52,458 nucleotides of DNA from Spirochaetia bacterium (GTDB lineage: Bacteria > Spirochaetota > Spirochaetia > DSM-16054 > Sediminispirochaetaceae). The stretch lies in assembly GCA_021736475.1 (NCBI GenBank), contig JAIPFV010000008.1, positions 1-52,458 of the forward strand. The letters are read 5' to 3'. Within the stretch, counting starts at the first letter, position 1; the number at the start of each line of letters is the position of its first letter. The notes under the pieces are model-generated. The model was given only the letters and a program-made list of their open reading frames with translations, ran no database searches and had not been told where the DNA came from. Positions 43,292-51,700 of the stretch are shown here, one piece after another. The translations under genes and the position numbers were made by a program.

Positions 43292-43657
43292 ATGATGATG
43301 CATGGCTTTGGATTTCCCTTCTTTATGGGAGGTCCTTTCGTATGGTTAATTCTTTTAATTGGAGGAAATTTTCTTATTCGAAGATTTATTCTGCCTCATG
43401 TACATGAAGTGTCACGGGGCGGAAGGGGTTATTCAAGGGAATCCTCCTTCGGATCAACGGAGACGAATATTTACCGCTTGGCCGCCACACACAATGGAAA
43501 GGTTACCGTCTCGGATGTGGTTACGGAGTTGGGTATTGAACCAAAGAAAGCGGAGAATATATTGGAGTCTATGAGCGACGGGATGAGAGTACGGATGGAG
43601 GTGAGCGAGGATGGTAATGTCTATTACTCCTTCCCGGAACTGCAAAGACGAGCGTAA
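43292..43657 (+). CDS. Small membrane-anchored winged-helix-like protein, copy 2
   Basis: The 121-residue protein (ATG at 43292, five bases after GGGAG) is a paralogue of the protein at 29024: the same GFGFPFFMGGPF start, a membrane helix (to about 30), a linker that differs, and a conserved C-terminal domain (NIYRLAATHNGKVTVSDVVTELGIEPKKAENILESM, MRVRMEVSEDGNVYYSFPEL; cited as matching blocks). The linker is the fastest-changing part, as expected if the tip regions are under selection. A GTG two codons upstream (43286) would also read in frame. Function is unknown; a role next to copper genes is suggested by its location and by its paralogue. Confidence 0.8.
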   Translation: MMMHGFGFPFFMGGPFVWLILLIGGNFLIRRFILPHVHEVSRGGRGYSRESSFGSTETNIYRLAATHNGKVTVSDVVTELGIEPKKAENILESMSDGMRVRMEVSEDGNVYYSFPELQRRA

Positions 43658-43720
43658 AGAGTAGTGGTTTGACGATAGTATATGCTACGAGTTGGATTGT
43701 AGAAGAGGCAGAGAAAGATG

Positions 43721-43739
43721 ACCCGAACAAGAATCGGGT
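43721..43739. terminator. Short hairpin between convergent genes
   Basis: ACCCGA and TCGGGT form a six-base-pair stem around ACAAGAA between two convergent genes. There is no T run, so it is at best a weak terminator. Confidence 0.35.
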
Positions 43740-43799
43740 AAGTATTACGGTCCTATTTGGAGTAGTTTAAAAGCTTTCCTGTGAAGGCGTTCCGATATA

Positions 43800-44465
43800 C
43801 TATTCTCTGAGTTTTGCTTTCAATTTTCTATCCGTTGCTTCCAACTCTATAAAAATGTCTTCTCTCCTTTCCTTTTCGCATAAATGGGGATCCTGGCTGA
43901 CAAGGCTTGGTACGGTCTCCGGGCAAATCTCGGTATCCCGAGGAAAAATGTACCACACTCCCGCTACTTCGCATACCGAGGCAAAGCCGCATTTGAAACA
44001 GGCGTAGCTACCCTGTACATCCACCGTATCGATTACGTGAATGCGGGCATCTTTAAAGAAAGCCGAAAGGTCGCGAATAGCTGCCGAAGCATCTCCATGT
44101 CCGGCGATTCCGATTAAGATCCCGGAAAGATGCTGTAATGGAAAGGCGCTATTGTGTCGCCCCATAAAACAGACCCGCTCCCAGAAGGCACGGGCTTTCG
44201 CGTGGACTCCATCCCAATACTCCGGTGCGGCAAAAACCAGTGCCGAAGCTTCACATAGTTCATCCACTATCTCGTTTATACCGTCATTCTTCACACAACG
44301 GTGGGTAGTCAAACATCCCAGGCAGGCATCGCAGGTTTCGAGGGGAAGATCAGTAAGAGAAAAGACTTTGTACTCCTCTCCTGTGTGTTTTAGGAGATAT
44401 CGGAGGGCACTTTCTGAAGTCCTGCCCCTCCGTCCCGAATGTATTCCGACTACCACTGTGCTCAT
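43800..44465 (-). CDS. Flavodoxin-fold NAD(P)H-dependent reductase-like protein
   Basis: The 221-residue protein has the flavodoxin/NADPH-FMN reductase start (STVVVGIHSGRRGRTSESALRYLL) with the phosphate-binding loop SGRRGRTSES, a Cys-rich loop CDACLGCLTTHRC near residue 46 that could bind an Fe-S cluster or take part in thiol chemistry, and an APEYWDGVHAKARAFWERV flavin-contact region near 80. The C-terminal part has further Cys (CFKCGFASVCEVAGV). Iron-sulfur flavoproteins of this kind reduce quinones or small molecules. It is divergent from a DsrE gene, with a strong promoter that overlaps the DsrE ribosome binding site. Confidence 0.8.
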   Translation of the reverse strand: MSTVVVGIHSGRRGRTSESALRYLLKHTGEEYKVFSLTDLPLETCDACLGCLTTHRCVKNDGINEIVDELCEASALVFAAPEYWDGVHAKARAFWERVCFMGRHNSAFPLQHLSGILIGIAGHGDASAAIRDLSAFFKDARIHVIDTVDVQGSYACFKCGFASVCEVAGVWYIFPRDTEICPETVPSLVSQDPHLCEKERREDIFIELEATDRKLKAKLRE

Positions 44466-44508
44466 CTCCCTGCAGCATTGACTTAAGCTTATTGTTTCTC
44501 TAATGTTT

Positions 44509-44538
44509 ATTATAGTGAATCGTGAACCGTAATCTCAA
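44509..44538 (-). promoter_or_regulatory. Promoter of the flavodoxin-fold gene
   Basis: On the minus strand TTGAGA (44538-44533) and a perfect TATAAT (44514-44509) are 18 bases apart. The -35 box overlaps the ribosome binding region of the divergent DsrE gene. A possible opposite promoter is TTGACT at 44479-44484 with a poor -10. Confidence 0.65.
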
Positions 44539-44549
44539 GGGAGGAGAAG

Positions 44550-44891
44550 ATGATGAATGAGAAATTAGTAGTAGTGTGGACCAGTGGGGACAAGGATGTG
44601 GCCAAGAACATGGTCTTCATGTATACCCTCAATGCGAAAAAAAGGGGCTGGTTTGAGGATGTGACCTTCATTGTGTGGGGACCTTCTTCAAAACTCCTCT
44701 CCGATGATGCGGAGTTACAAGGCACTGTGAAAGAGATGATCGAGGAGGGGGTGAAGCTTGAGGCCTGCCTGCGCTGCGCCGAGAACTATGGTGTGGTGGA
44801 GAGATTGAAGGATATGGGCATCGATGTAAAACTCATGGGCGAGCCTCTCAGCAATTACCTCAAAGATGATCGTAAGGTCATCACTTTCTAA
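44550..44891 (+). CDS. DsrE-family sulfur-relay-like protein
   Basis: The 113-residue protein has a DsrE/TusD-like fold: EKLVVVWTSGDKDVAKNMVFMYTLNA (first strand and helix), a WGPSSKLLSDDAEL segment, and a conserved Cys pair in EACLRCAENYGVVE near residue 72, the position that carries persulfide in this family. DsrE proteins move sulfur or act near it. Start ATGATG follows a strong GGGAGGAG site. It ends tail to tail with the peroxiredoxin-like gene; the stop codons overlap. A second DsrE gene lies at 46424. Confidence 0.85.
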   Translation: MMNEKLVVVWTSGDKDVAKNMVFMYTLNAKKRGWFEDVTFIVWGPSSKLLSDDAELQGTVKEMIEEGVKLEACLRCAENYGVVERLKDMGIDVKLMGEPLSNYLKDDRKVITF

Positions 44892-45394
44892 GCTTCTCCT
44901 CGAGCCGGGTAGTTGTTCTTTTGTATGAAGTCTAGCGCTCCCAAAAGTTCGTTGAGAGGCGGTCTGGCAAAGGGCATGCTCTGTATAAACTCAGCGTAGA
45001 GAGTGCCGTCAGGACTCACAATAAAGACTCCCGGTTCAATAAACCATTCCGGCTCTCCTTCTTTGATGCCACGGGAAATAAACAGGCCTAATTCCCTTGC
45101 TGCCTCGATAGACAGACCGTAGTACAATCTCAGACTCTTCAACTCCCATTCATCAATAGTTTGTTGGGCTTTTTCCTTTGTATCCGAACTGAAGGGAACT
45201 AACTCAACATTCCGTTCGCTGAATTGTTTTACCATTTTGTCGAGTTGCTGCAGATAAGTCTTGCAGACTGGGCAATGATGCCCACGATAGGCAATAAGCA
45301 GCTTATAGGTGGCATCATTTTTTTTGAGTTCCCAGTCTCCTCCATCCACACCTGTGATCGAGATCTGGGGAAATACACTCCTTGGTTTATACAT
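44888..45394 (-). CDS. Peroxiredoxin-like (AhpC/TSA family) protein
   Basis: The 168-residue protein has a thioredoxin fold of the AhpC/TSA-like type with a CPVC redox motif (YRGHHCPVCKTYLQQL, near residue 35). Typical segments follow (VELVPFSSDTKEKAQQTI, RELGLFISRG, FIVSPDGTLYAEFIQSMPFARPP). It probably reduces peroxides or protein disulfides; the CPVC pair is closer to thioredoxin-like redox enzymes than to classic one-Cys peroxiredoxins. It has a strong promoter and converges on a DsrE gene, in a cluster rich in thiol-active proteins, which suggests a role in oxidative or sulfur stress. Confidence 0.82.
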   Translation of the reverse strand: MYKPRSVFPQISITGVDGGDWELKKNDATYKLLIAYRGHHCPVCKTYLQQLDKMVKQFSERNVELVPFSSDTKEKAQQTIDEWELKSLRLYYGLSIEAARELGLFISRGIKEGEPEWFIEPGVFIVSPDGTLYAEFIQSMPFARPPLNELLGALDFIQKNNYPARGEA

Positions 45395-45426
45395 AAAAAT
45401 GCTCCGTTTACATAAAAGTTACTAAA

Positions 45427-45455
45427 ATTGTAAGCTTAAGGGTTGATCCAGTCAA
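45427..45455 (-). promoter_or_regulatory. Promoter of the peroxiredoxin-like gene
   Basis: On the minus strand TTGACT (45455-45450) and TACAAT (45432-45427) are 17 bases apart. It overlaps the divergent promoter at 45443-45471. Confidence 0.65.
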
Positions 45456-45471
45456 TATATTAGATGATATT
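45443..45471 (+). promoter_or_regulatory. Promoter of the lipoprotein gene, overlapping the divergent one
   Basis: TTGATC (45443-45448) and GATATT (45466-45471) are 17 bases apart. ATTAGTAAGGTAA follows the -10 box and matches ATTACTAAGGTAA after the copB -10 box at all but one base, hinting at a shared regulator. The -35 boxes of the two divergent promoters interleave, so only one polymerase could bind at a time. Confidence 0.45.
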
Positions 45472-45512
45472 ATTAGTAAGGTAATAAGAAAACACTCTAC
45501 AGGAGGTATGTA

Positions 45513-46046
45513 ATGAAACGGATACAGGTATTAGGAATAGCAACGGCTCTACTATTATTGATCACCCTTATAGGCTGCGGTAACAAAGAATCGGCAGACA
45601 CAGCAGAGGAGACGAAAGAGGCGGATGCGGTAAGTACTGCTTCAATTGTTGATACCGCACAAGGTTTCCTAAAGGCGGCAGGAGAGGACGGAACCTGGAT
45701 AATCGCTGTGACACAGGATATAACCACGGATCAGGAAATTGTAGTAGATGGACAGTTTACCCGTCGGGATGAAATCTATCGAAAAATTGCTCTTTACGCA
45801 CAAGATGAAGATCGAAATGTAACGGATCGCTATACCCTCACTGCTCCTAAACTGACCGTTCGAAGCGAGAATACCCGAATACAGGGCGGAACCTTCGTCG
45901 GCGATGTGTATGTCGAGGCGAACAAATTCCACGTATATGACGGAAAGGTAGAAGGAAACATCTACTTTGCCACAGAGGAGTATAAATCCTCATTCAGCCT
46001 GCAGGAAGGCGGCGAGGTAACCGGAGAACTAAAGGTGCTGGAGTGA
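45513..46046 (+). CDS. Lipoprotein with beta-solenoid-like C-terminus
   Basis: The 177-residue protein has a lipoprotein signal ending at Cys22 (LLLLITLIGC), an acidic linker, and a beta-rich domain with short repeats of alternating residues (LTVRSENTRIQGGTFVGDVYVEANKFHVYDGKVEGNIYF, cited in blocks) that look like a small beta-helix as in polymer-forming or right-handed beta-solenoid proteins. The CAAX-like tail is absent. It is followed, overlapping by four bases, by a thioredoxin-like gene. ATG has an AGGAGG site. No named family is recognised. Confidence 0.72.
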   Translation: MKRIQVLGIATALLLLITLIGCGNKESADTAEETKEADAVSTASIVDTAQGFLKAAGEDGTWIIAVTQDITTDQEIVVDGQFTRRDEIYRKIALYAQDEDRNVTDRYTLTAPKLTVRSENTRIQGGTFVGDVYVEANKFHVYDGKVEGNIYFATEEYKSSFSLQEGGEVTGELKVLE

Positions 46047-46354
46047 TAGAGTTTCAATACTTTAACGGATGTCCAAATTCGACGGAAACCTTAGCCAATC
46101 TTAAGAAACTAGTGAATCATGGCTTTATTGACGAGGAAGAACTGCATATTATTGAGGTACCAGATGTAGAATCGGCGGAGAGACTGAATTTTCAGGGCTC
46201 TCCCACAATCCTCTACAACGGCTATGACATATATACAAAGGCAGTACCGCAATCTTACAGTTTTAGCTGTCGAGTCTACAAAATTGGTGGAAAGCACACG
46301 GGCATCCTATCTAAAGACTATATTAGAACTCAGCTGGAGCTGTTGAGAGGTTAA
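46043..46354 (+). CDS. Thioredoxin-fold protein (alkylmercury lyase/DUF2703-like)
   Basis: The 103-residue protein begins IEFQYFNGCPNSTETLANLKK: a Cys in FNGCPNS at the start of a helix, as in thioredoxin-like proteins, then FQGSPTILYNGYDIY with a cis-proline-like position near residue 55. Only one Cys is at the redox site (CPNS), so it may form mixed disulfides or persulfides. Start is a GTG overlapping the lipoprotein stop (GTGA). Similar small proteins often accompany mercury or sulfur genes. With the DsrE proteins nearby, a sulfur carrier or thiol-reductase role is plausible. Confidence 0.7.
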   Translation: MIEFQYFNGCPNSTETLANLKKLVNHGFIDEEELHIIEVPDVESAERLNFQGSPTILYNGYDIYTKAVPQSYSFSCRVYKIGGKHTGILSKDYIRTQLELLRG

Positions 46355-46423
46355 GTTTTTTCATACTTACTCCCTAAAATATGGAGTAGGAAAAATATTT
46401 CTTAACTGGATAGGAGCATAGAC

Positions 46424-46777
46424 ATGAAATCGCTGTTTATCTTGAACGACCCTCCCTACGGGACGGAGCGGACCTACAACGGAATGCGAATGGCCACGAA
46501 CCAGTACAAGAAGGATGAGACCGCCGAGGTGACGGTCTTCCTCATGGCCGATGCCGTCCTCACCGCCAAGGCGGGGCAGAACACCCCGAACGGCTACTAC
46601 AACCTCGAGAGAATGCTGAAGGTTCTTCTCAAAAAGGGCGGCAGAGTACTTCTCTGTGGCTCTTGCATGGACGCACGCGGATTGAAAGAAGAGGAACTTC
46701 TGGAAGGATGCGAGCGCAGCACCCTCGACGCCCTTACCGAAGCATCTATGGAGACCAAGAAGGTATTCGTATTTTAA
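46424..46777 (+). CDS. DsrE-family protein, second copy in the cluster
   Basis: The 117-residue protein matches the DsrE/YchN type: SLFILNDPPYGTERTYNGMRMA at the start, an AVTVFLMADAV-like strand, and a conserved Cys in LLCGSCMDARGL near residue 80, the persulfide position. It differs clearly from the DsrE protein at 44550. A cysteine desulfurase remnant begins immediately after its stop codon; in an intact ancestor the pair would supply and carry sulfane sulfur. The loss of the desulfurase raises the question of which enzyme now feeds it. No strong upstream promoter is visible. Confidence 0.85.
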   Translation: MKSLFILNDPPYGTERTYNGMRMATNQYKKDETAEVTVFLMADAVLTAKAGQNTPNGYYNLERMLKVLLKKGGRVLLCGSCMDARGLKEEELLEGCERSTLDALTEASMETKKVFVF

Positions 46778-47048
46778 GTACCGGAGGTATTTGATGAGAT
46801 GCTGCCATGGCTGAAGAGTCATTTCGGTAATCCTTCCAGCAACTGCGCGCCCGTGTGAGTGCCTGGGGGTGAATACCGAAGGAGTGGTTCTGCCCGATGA
46901 GCTCATAAACCATGGGGTCGAGAATATTGACCTGCTCACCGTCATGCGTGCCAACAAAGAAACAGGAACTATCATGCCGATACGAGCCGTACGGTTGTCT
47001 CTAGGCCGGGGAACTACCAAAGAGGATGTGAGAGAAGGTGTGGTATGA
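46778..47048 (+). pseudogene. Cysteine desulfurase (NifS/IscS-like) remnant with internal deletions
   Basis: Fragment 1 (46778-46858) reads VPEVFDEMLPWLKSHFGNPSSN, the N-terminal family motif, and ends at a TGA. Fragment 2 (46863 on, different frame) reads VVLPDELINHGVEN and LLTVMRANKETGTIMPI, the central family motif, and then runs in frame into VRLSLGRGTTKEDV, the C-terminal motif. The PLP-binding Lys region and the active-site Cys loop are missing, about 200 residues. So at least one frame break and one in-frame deletion have occurred. It directly follows a DsrE gene. The product cannot be an active desulfurase. Confidence 0.8.
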
Positions 47049-47170
47049 GAAATCAGGCAATGTTAGTCTGTTTGATGCCCATTCCTACACGTACCCATTT
47101 AGGATTTTCATTATTGGTAAGGGGTAAGTGAAGGGGGAGTATCTTATAGATGAACATAAAATAAAGAAAG

Positions 47171-47587
47171 CTATTTATCCGTCAGTGCGAATTTCTTGAT
47201 TTCCTGCACGAATCGTTCTCGGTTGGGAATAAAGAAGAGATGGCCTCCATCCTGAAAGGTTGCCAATTCCGCACCCGGAATAATTCCTTCATACGGTGCC
47301 ATCCGGTCTGTCTTGCAGTGGAGAATGAGAGTCGGTACTTGTATTTCCTCCAGCCTCTCCTTCGGAAAGGCATTGTTTCTGCTGAGGTCGTTAAACACTC
47401 CCTCCTGCCCCACGCTCATGGGAAAACTGTTCTTCATCAAGCGAACGGCGAACTCGAAACTCTCGGGATTTTCGAGTATTTTGCCGGCGGAATCTGGAAA
47501 AAGCCTCTCTATAGCTTTGCGAGGTTCATCTTCGAGGCGATGGTAGTTGCGATAACCCGCTCGATCCGAAAGAGCCCTTTTCATCAT
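47171..47587 (-). pseudogene. C-terminal half of an alpha/beta hydrolase gene
   Basis: The 138-residue frame starts MMKRALSDRAGYRNY and holds only the C-terminal part of an alpha/beta hydrolase: IQVPTLILHCKTDRMAPYEG (the strand that carries the catalytic Asp) and FQDGGHLFFIP (the catalytic His). The N-terminal half with the oxyanion loop and the GxSxG nucleophile is absent; the reading frame continues upstream for about 30 codons without a plausible start. It is therefore a 5'-truncated gene. It lies just beyond the cysteine desulfurase remnant, in a stretch with several decayed genes. Confidence 0.65.
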
Positions 47588-47706
47588 GAACCTCTGGACT
47601 ACGTTGAACTCTTCGTAGAGCAGAGGTCCTATTACTTCTCCGGCGAGGCAAGGATGTGCCCTACATAGTAGGTATCCTCTTTCTCTTTAAGTTTCTGATC
47701 AGGTAG

Positions 47707-48747
47707 TTACTCTAAGATTGTGTAGCTGATCATTTCCTCAGCCCGTAGCTCGTTCTTCTGTTGTACGGCGAGCCCGCGAGTCAAGATTTTAGCGCTGGCT
47801 GTTCCGATGTTCCGAAAAGCCTCTTCAATCTCATAGAACTGTCGTGTTGACGCGACTATCTTAATGAATTCGGTGCCGTAGGGGGCTCCGAGTACGAAAC
47901 GGAAAGGGTAGTGTTCGTCTGGTATGGCGTAAACCTGTCCCGCCTCTATGCGATTGTCTGAATAATACTCGTTCGGGAATATGAGCGAGGTTTTCTTGTG
48001 TACATCAATATGGTACAACTTGATGAAGCAAGCCCTGTTAGCAAAAAAGTGGATAACCAAGTTCTCATCGCCTTTGTAGGTGGCACCGTTCCCCCTGTCG
48101 GACCACGCGAATATCGATAACCCCTCTGTAGACTCAGCCATCATGTTCGAGAGCTCTTCGAGCACCTCCTGTGCATTGGCGTAGTTTTCTGGCAGCAGTG
48201 AGAGATCAACGTGGATGTGTTCTTTGTGAAGGGAAAAGCGGGTGCCTGCGACGCTAAGTCCGCTTTCCACCTCCGTGAGTTCGAGTTCGACTTCTATCTC
48301 GGTACCCATATCGTAGTAGGTTCCTTCGAGAAGTGTCGTTGCGGTGCGCAGTTTGCCGATTTCCGGGCCCTGTGACTTGTCGGTAAACCCCGATATGGCG
48401 AGTTTCATCTGCTCCATTATCTTGTCAAGATTTCGGTTGTCTGAGACCAAGAAATGGTCATGATCGCGCAACGAGTCTCTCAGTTTTTCACCAATGTAGG
48501 CGGAGAACTCGCTTCCAATTCCCGTGTTGGCATAGGTAATCGTGCCTACTACTACCACTCGGCCACGGTTTATCTTGCTTCGAGGATCTGAATTCTGCTG
48601 CTGGTCCGCATTCTCATGCAGCCCTGCCTCGCGCGCAAGAGCATCCACAGCCTGCTTGAGCTTTCCATTTATTTCGTCGATCCCCCAGAGATGATGCGTG
48701 ATTATCATCGTCGCAATAACAACCATTGCAAGTTTTTTTCCTCTCAT
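47707..48747 (-). CDS. Exported DUF4384 protein with CsgG/FlgO-like N-terminal domain
   Basis: The 346-residue protein has a signal peptide (MRGKKLAMVVIATMIITHHLWG), then a domain about 45-175 that resembles CsgG/FlgO-type envelope proteins (VVVGTITYANTGIGSEFSAYI, LRDSLRDHDHFLVSDNRNLDKIMEQMK, LLEGTYY; cited as blocks), and a DUF4384 domain (about 215-310; NLVIHFFANRACFIKLYHID, LIFPNEYYSDNRI). DUF4384 domains are often encoded beside caspase-like peptidases. It follows the WD40-caspase gene by 18 bases on the same strand, so it is very likely its functional partner in the periplasm or outer envelope. The precise role is not known. Confidence 0.78.
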   Translation of the reverse strand: MRGKKLAMVVIATMIITHHLWGIDEINGKLKQAVDALAREAGLHENADQQQNSDPRSKINRGRVVVVGTITYANTGIGSEFSAYIGEKLRDSLRDHDHFLVSDNRNLDKIMEQMKLAISGFTDKSQGPEIGKLRTATTLLEGTYYDMGTEIEVELELTEVESGLSVAGTRFSLHKEHIHVDLSLLPENYANAQEVLEELSNMMAESTEGLSIFAWSDRGNGATYKGDENLVIHFFANRACFIKLYHIDVHKKTSLIFPNEYYSDNRIEAGQVYAIPDEHYPFRFVLGAPYGTEFIKIVASTRQFYEIEEAFRNIGTASAKILTRGLAVQQKNELRAEEMISYTILE

Positions 48748-48765
48748 AACCCGCCGTCTCCTATT

Positions 48766-51700
48766 TCAGTACTGTCCCAGGTAGAAGTCGTCGCCGAACA
48801 TGTACATCGAGGGCGACTGCTCGATTCCCAGGTACTTGTATGCAGTGTCGCTGGTGATCCTTTGTACGCTTGACAGAAGCTTGCCCAGGGAGATGTTGCC
48901 TTTTATCGCGATTTCATTCCTCTTCGTCTTGAGTGTTTCGATAATACTGTAGGTGAAGATACCGTTTCCCAGTTGAGGAATCTCGTACGCGTACTCGTCT
49001 GCCGCAGATGCAGAGAAGACCGCGATACCCTGTGCTTTCGCCAGTCTGGCTATCTGTCGCTCTTCATCGATGGATCTTGACATAGCCATTCTTCCGAGCG
49101 ATTTGACTGCGGCCCCGCTTTGACAGGTATCGAGGAACACGGCAATCTTCTTTGCGGGTATCTTCTTGACATATGAACCAAGGTTCTCGACGCTTATAGC
49201 CGTTTCCGCCAGCTCGATGATGTCGGTGTCGTAAGGAAGAAAGTAGTATATCCCGTCCTCCACAAATCCGTGTCCAGCGAGAAAGAGAATCACCACATCT
49301 GTTTCCACGGCCTGTGCGGAGATTTTTTCGAGCTCACCGAGGATACTCTCCCTGATCCCTTCCTGGTCAATCAACGTTTTTACCTCGACCTCGTCATAGA
49401 GCTTGTCGCCTATCTCGCGGATGACCTCTGCAAGCTCCTGCGCATCCTGTGAGGGACTCTTTAGGCTGATGGCTGCATCCCGATAAGTGCTCACCCCCAC
49501 ACTCAGGATGTGCATGTCGGGCAGGGGGAAATGCTTCGGTTCGTAGTAGATAATCTCGACGCCGCTGATACCGTAAACAGTGTTCGTTTTGTCGTAAATG
49601 CCGGCTTGAACCGTGTTCTTTCCTTTATTCAGGGTGATGGTGTATCTTTTGAGTTTCTCGCTCGCCACTACCTCTATGCCTCTGACTTTCTCGTCTACTA
49701 TCCGTCCGTTGTGGAGGATGAAGTAATCTCCAGTTGTAGTGTTGTCACCCCTTGGTGCAACCGTGACCTCCAAGCGGGGATCACCCTCTCCGTAGTGCCT
49801 TTCTATTTTCATGGCCACCTTCGGCACGGAATCATAGACGTCTTCGAAATTTCTCGTCTCTGGATTGTCTCCTCGGAGAAACGAGATAACCAGGTCTGGA
49901 GAGAAAAACCTCTCCCACAGCTGGTCAGGCCTGATGACGCTGAGTCCCTTTACAAATCGCAGGTGCTCGTAGCCCTTTGAGGAACAGTCGAAGGAACCCC
50001 CGGAGTGTCGTACGAACCACTCCCCGTTAGTAAAGGCCGTTAGCTCGAGGTATCCTCTTTTTGCACCCGAAAGGTCGCGGATCATAATGGTTCCGTTACG
50101 AGAGATACTTGCCACACTGCCGGTCACGAATCCGACCTTCACAACCTCATCCTTTTGTTCGAACTCGGTTTCCAGGGAGTAATCTTTAGTATTCCACACT
50201 CGTGTCCTACGGTCGCTTCCACCTCCTGCGACATAGTGGCCGTCGCGGCTGAAGGCTACTGTGGTGACTTTATTTGAAAACCCCGAGAGTATCTTCACTG
50301 CTCCCCGCTCGAGGTCCCAGACAATTACCTTCCGATCCCTGCCTCCGCTGACAAAGTAGTTTCCATCGGGCCCGAAGGCCAAGCTCATTACATCGTCATC
50401 ATGTCCCTTGAAAGATCTGATATAGCTGCCCTCGATGGTCCAGAGGTGAATGTCGTCCCCGCCGCTGTTGGTCATCAGGAAGAACCGTCCATCTGGGCTC
50501 ACTGAGAGCAGTTCGAAATTTTTCATTTCCTTGGCTTCAATGATGTTTTCTATGTCGCCTTCGATGCTGCGGACCTCTATACCATCTTGACTGGTGGTGC
50601 AGAGCAATCCTCCGCTTCCCTGCAAAAAGTGCGCTCCCTTGTATTGCACGCCGTACCGTCCGAAAGAAGTAACTAACTGTCCCCTCGTGTCCCACACCTT
50701 TATCATACTTCTACTTCCAGCGAGCAGTAGCTCGGAGTTCTCTGCAAATTCTACAAAGCTCACTTCTTTCGAGTAGCCTCCTAGCACGCGGACCTTTTTT
50801 CTGCTCGTGTTCCACAAGTTGACGATTCTGCCCATGCTATGTGCGAAAAATTTCCCGTCCGATGTGACTGCCATATCCGTGGCCGGTTTAAGATAGCCCC
50901 TGATTTTGCGGGTGCGGACGATATGCCGGGTATCGTCCTCTGTGCCGAGCGCAGAGAGATCGACAAGCGAAAAGGTGTGATCGCTCTCCATGTGGGTGTC
51001 CTCGCCCTCAGCGTAGACGAGGCTTTTTCCGTCGGGAGAGAATGAAAGGGAGTTTACTCTCATTCCTCTGGGTAACTGGTGCAGCTTATTCCAATTCCGG
51101 TCCCAGATTTTTAGAGTATTACTGAAGGTCCCGCCGGCGATCATCTCGCCGTCCGGACTCACAGCAAGACTCCTGAGGTGCTCGTCGATCTCTATTTCTC
51201 GTTCATATCCGTCTTTAAGTCCCCGCGTGATTACTTTCATGCCGTTGTAGATGCCCCTCACTACCTCTATCTTCGTCAAAAAGGTGATGCGTGTCCCGTC
51301 CCTGCTGAAGAAGAAATGTTCAAGTTCTTCATGACCGAAGCGGGCCACTTCTTGGCCCGAAGTAGCATACACCTTTATAATCTGCCCCAGTTCCCTACTC
51401 CCGCCGCTGCTGGCGATGTAGCGGCCATCGGGGCTGAAGCACAGGCCAGAGACAAAACTGTCGTGTTTTGTGAAGGTTTTGAGGAGCTCCCCTTCGATCG
51501 ACCACAGCCGTACAGTCCTGTCTCCGCCGCCGCTGGCGATGTATAGTCCGTTAGGACTGAATGCCAGGTGGAGCACCTTGTTGGTGTGGCCCTCGAACTT
51601 GCGCACCAGCCGGCCATCGATACTCCACAGGTTGATGTGGTTGCCACTATCGCAGGCAATGTAGCGGCCATCGGGGCTGAAGACTGCCGAAGAGACCGTA

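Noticed and set aside
47049-47170. Further gene fragments after the desulfurase remnant
   Set aside because: No translated stretch resembled a known family in any frame that I read.
51375-51671. Open frames antisense to or shifted within the WD40 gene
   Set aside because: They are by-products of the repetitive GC-rich WD40 coding sequence; no ribosome binding site or known domain.
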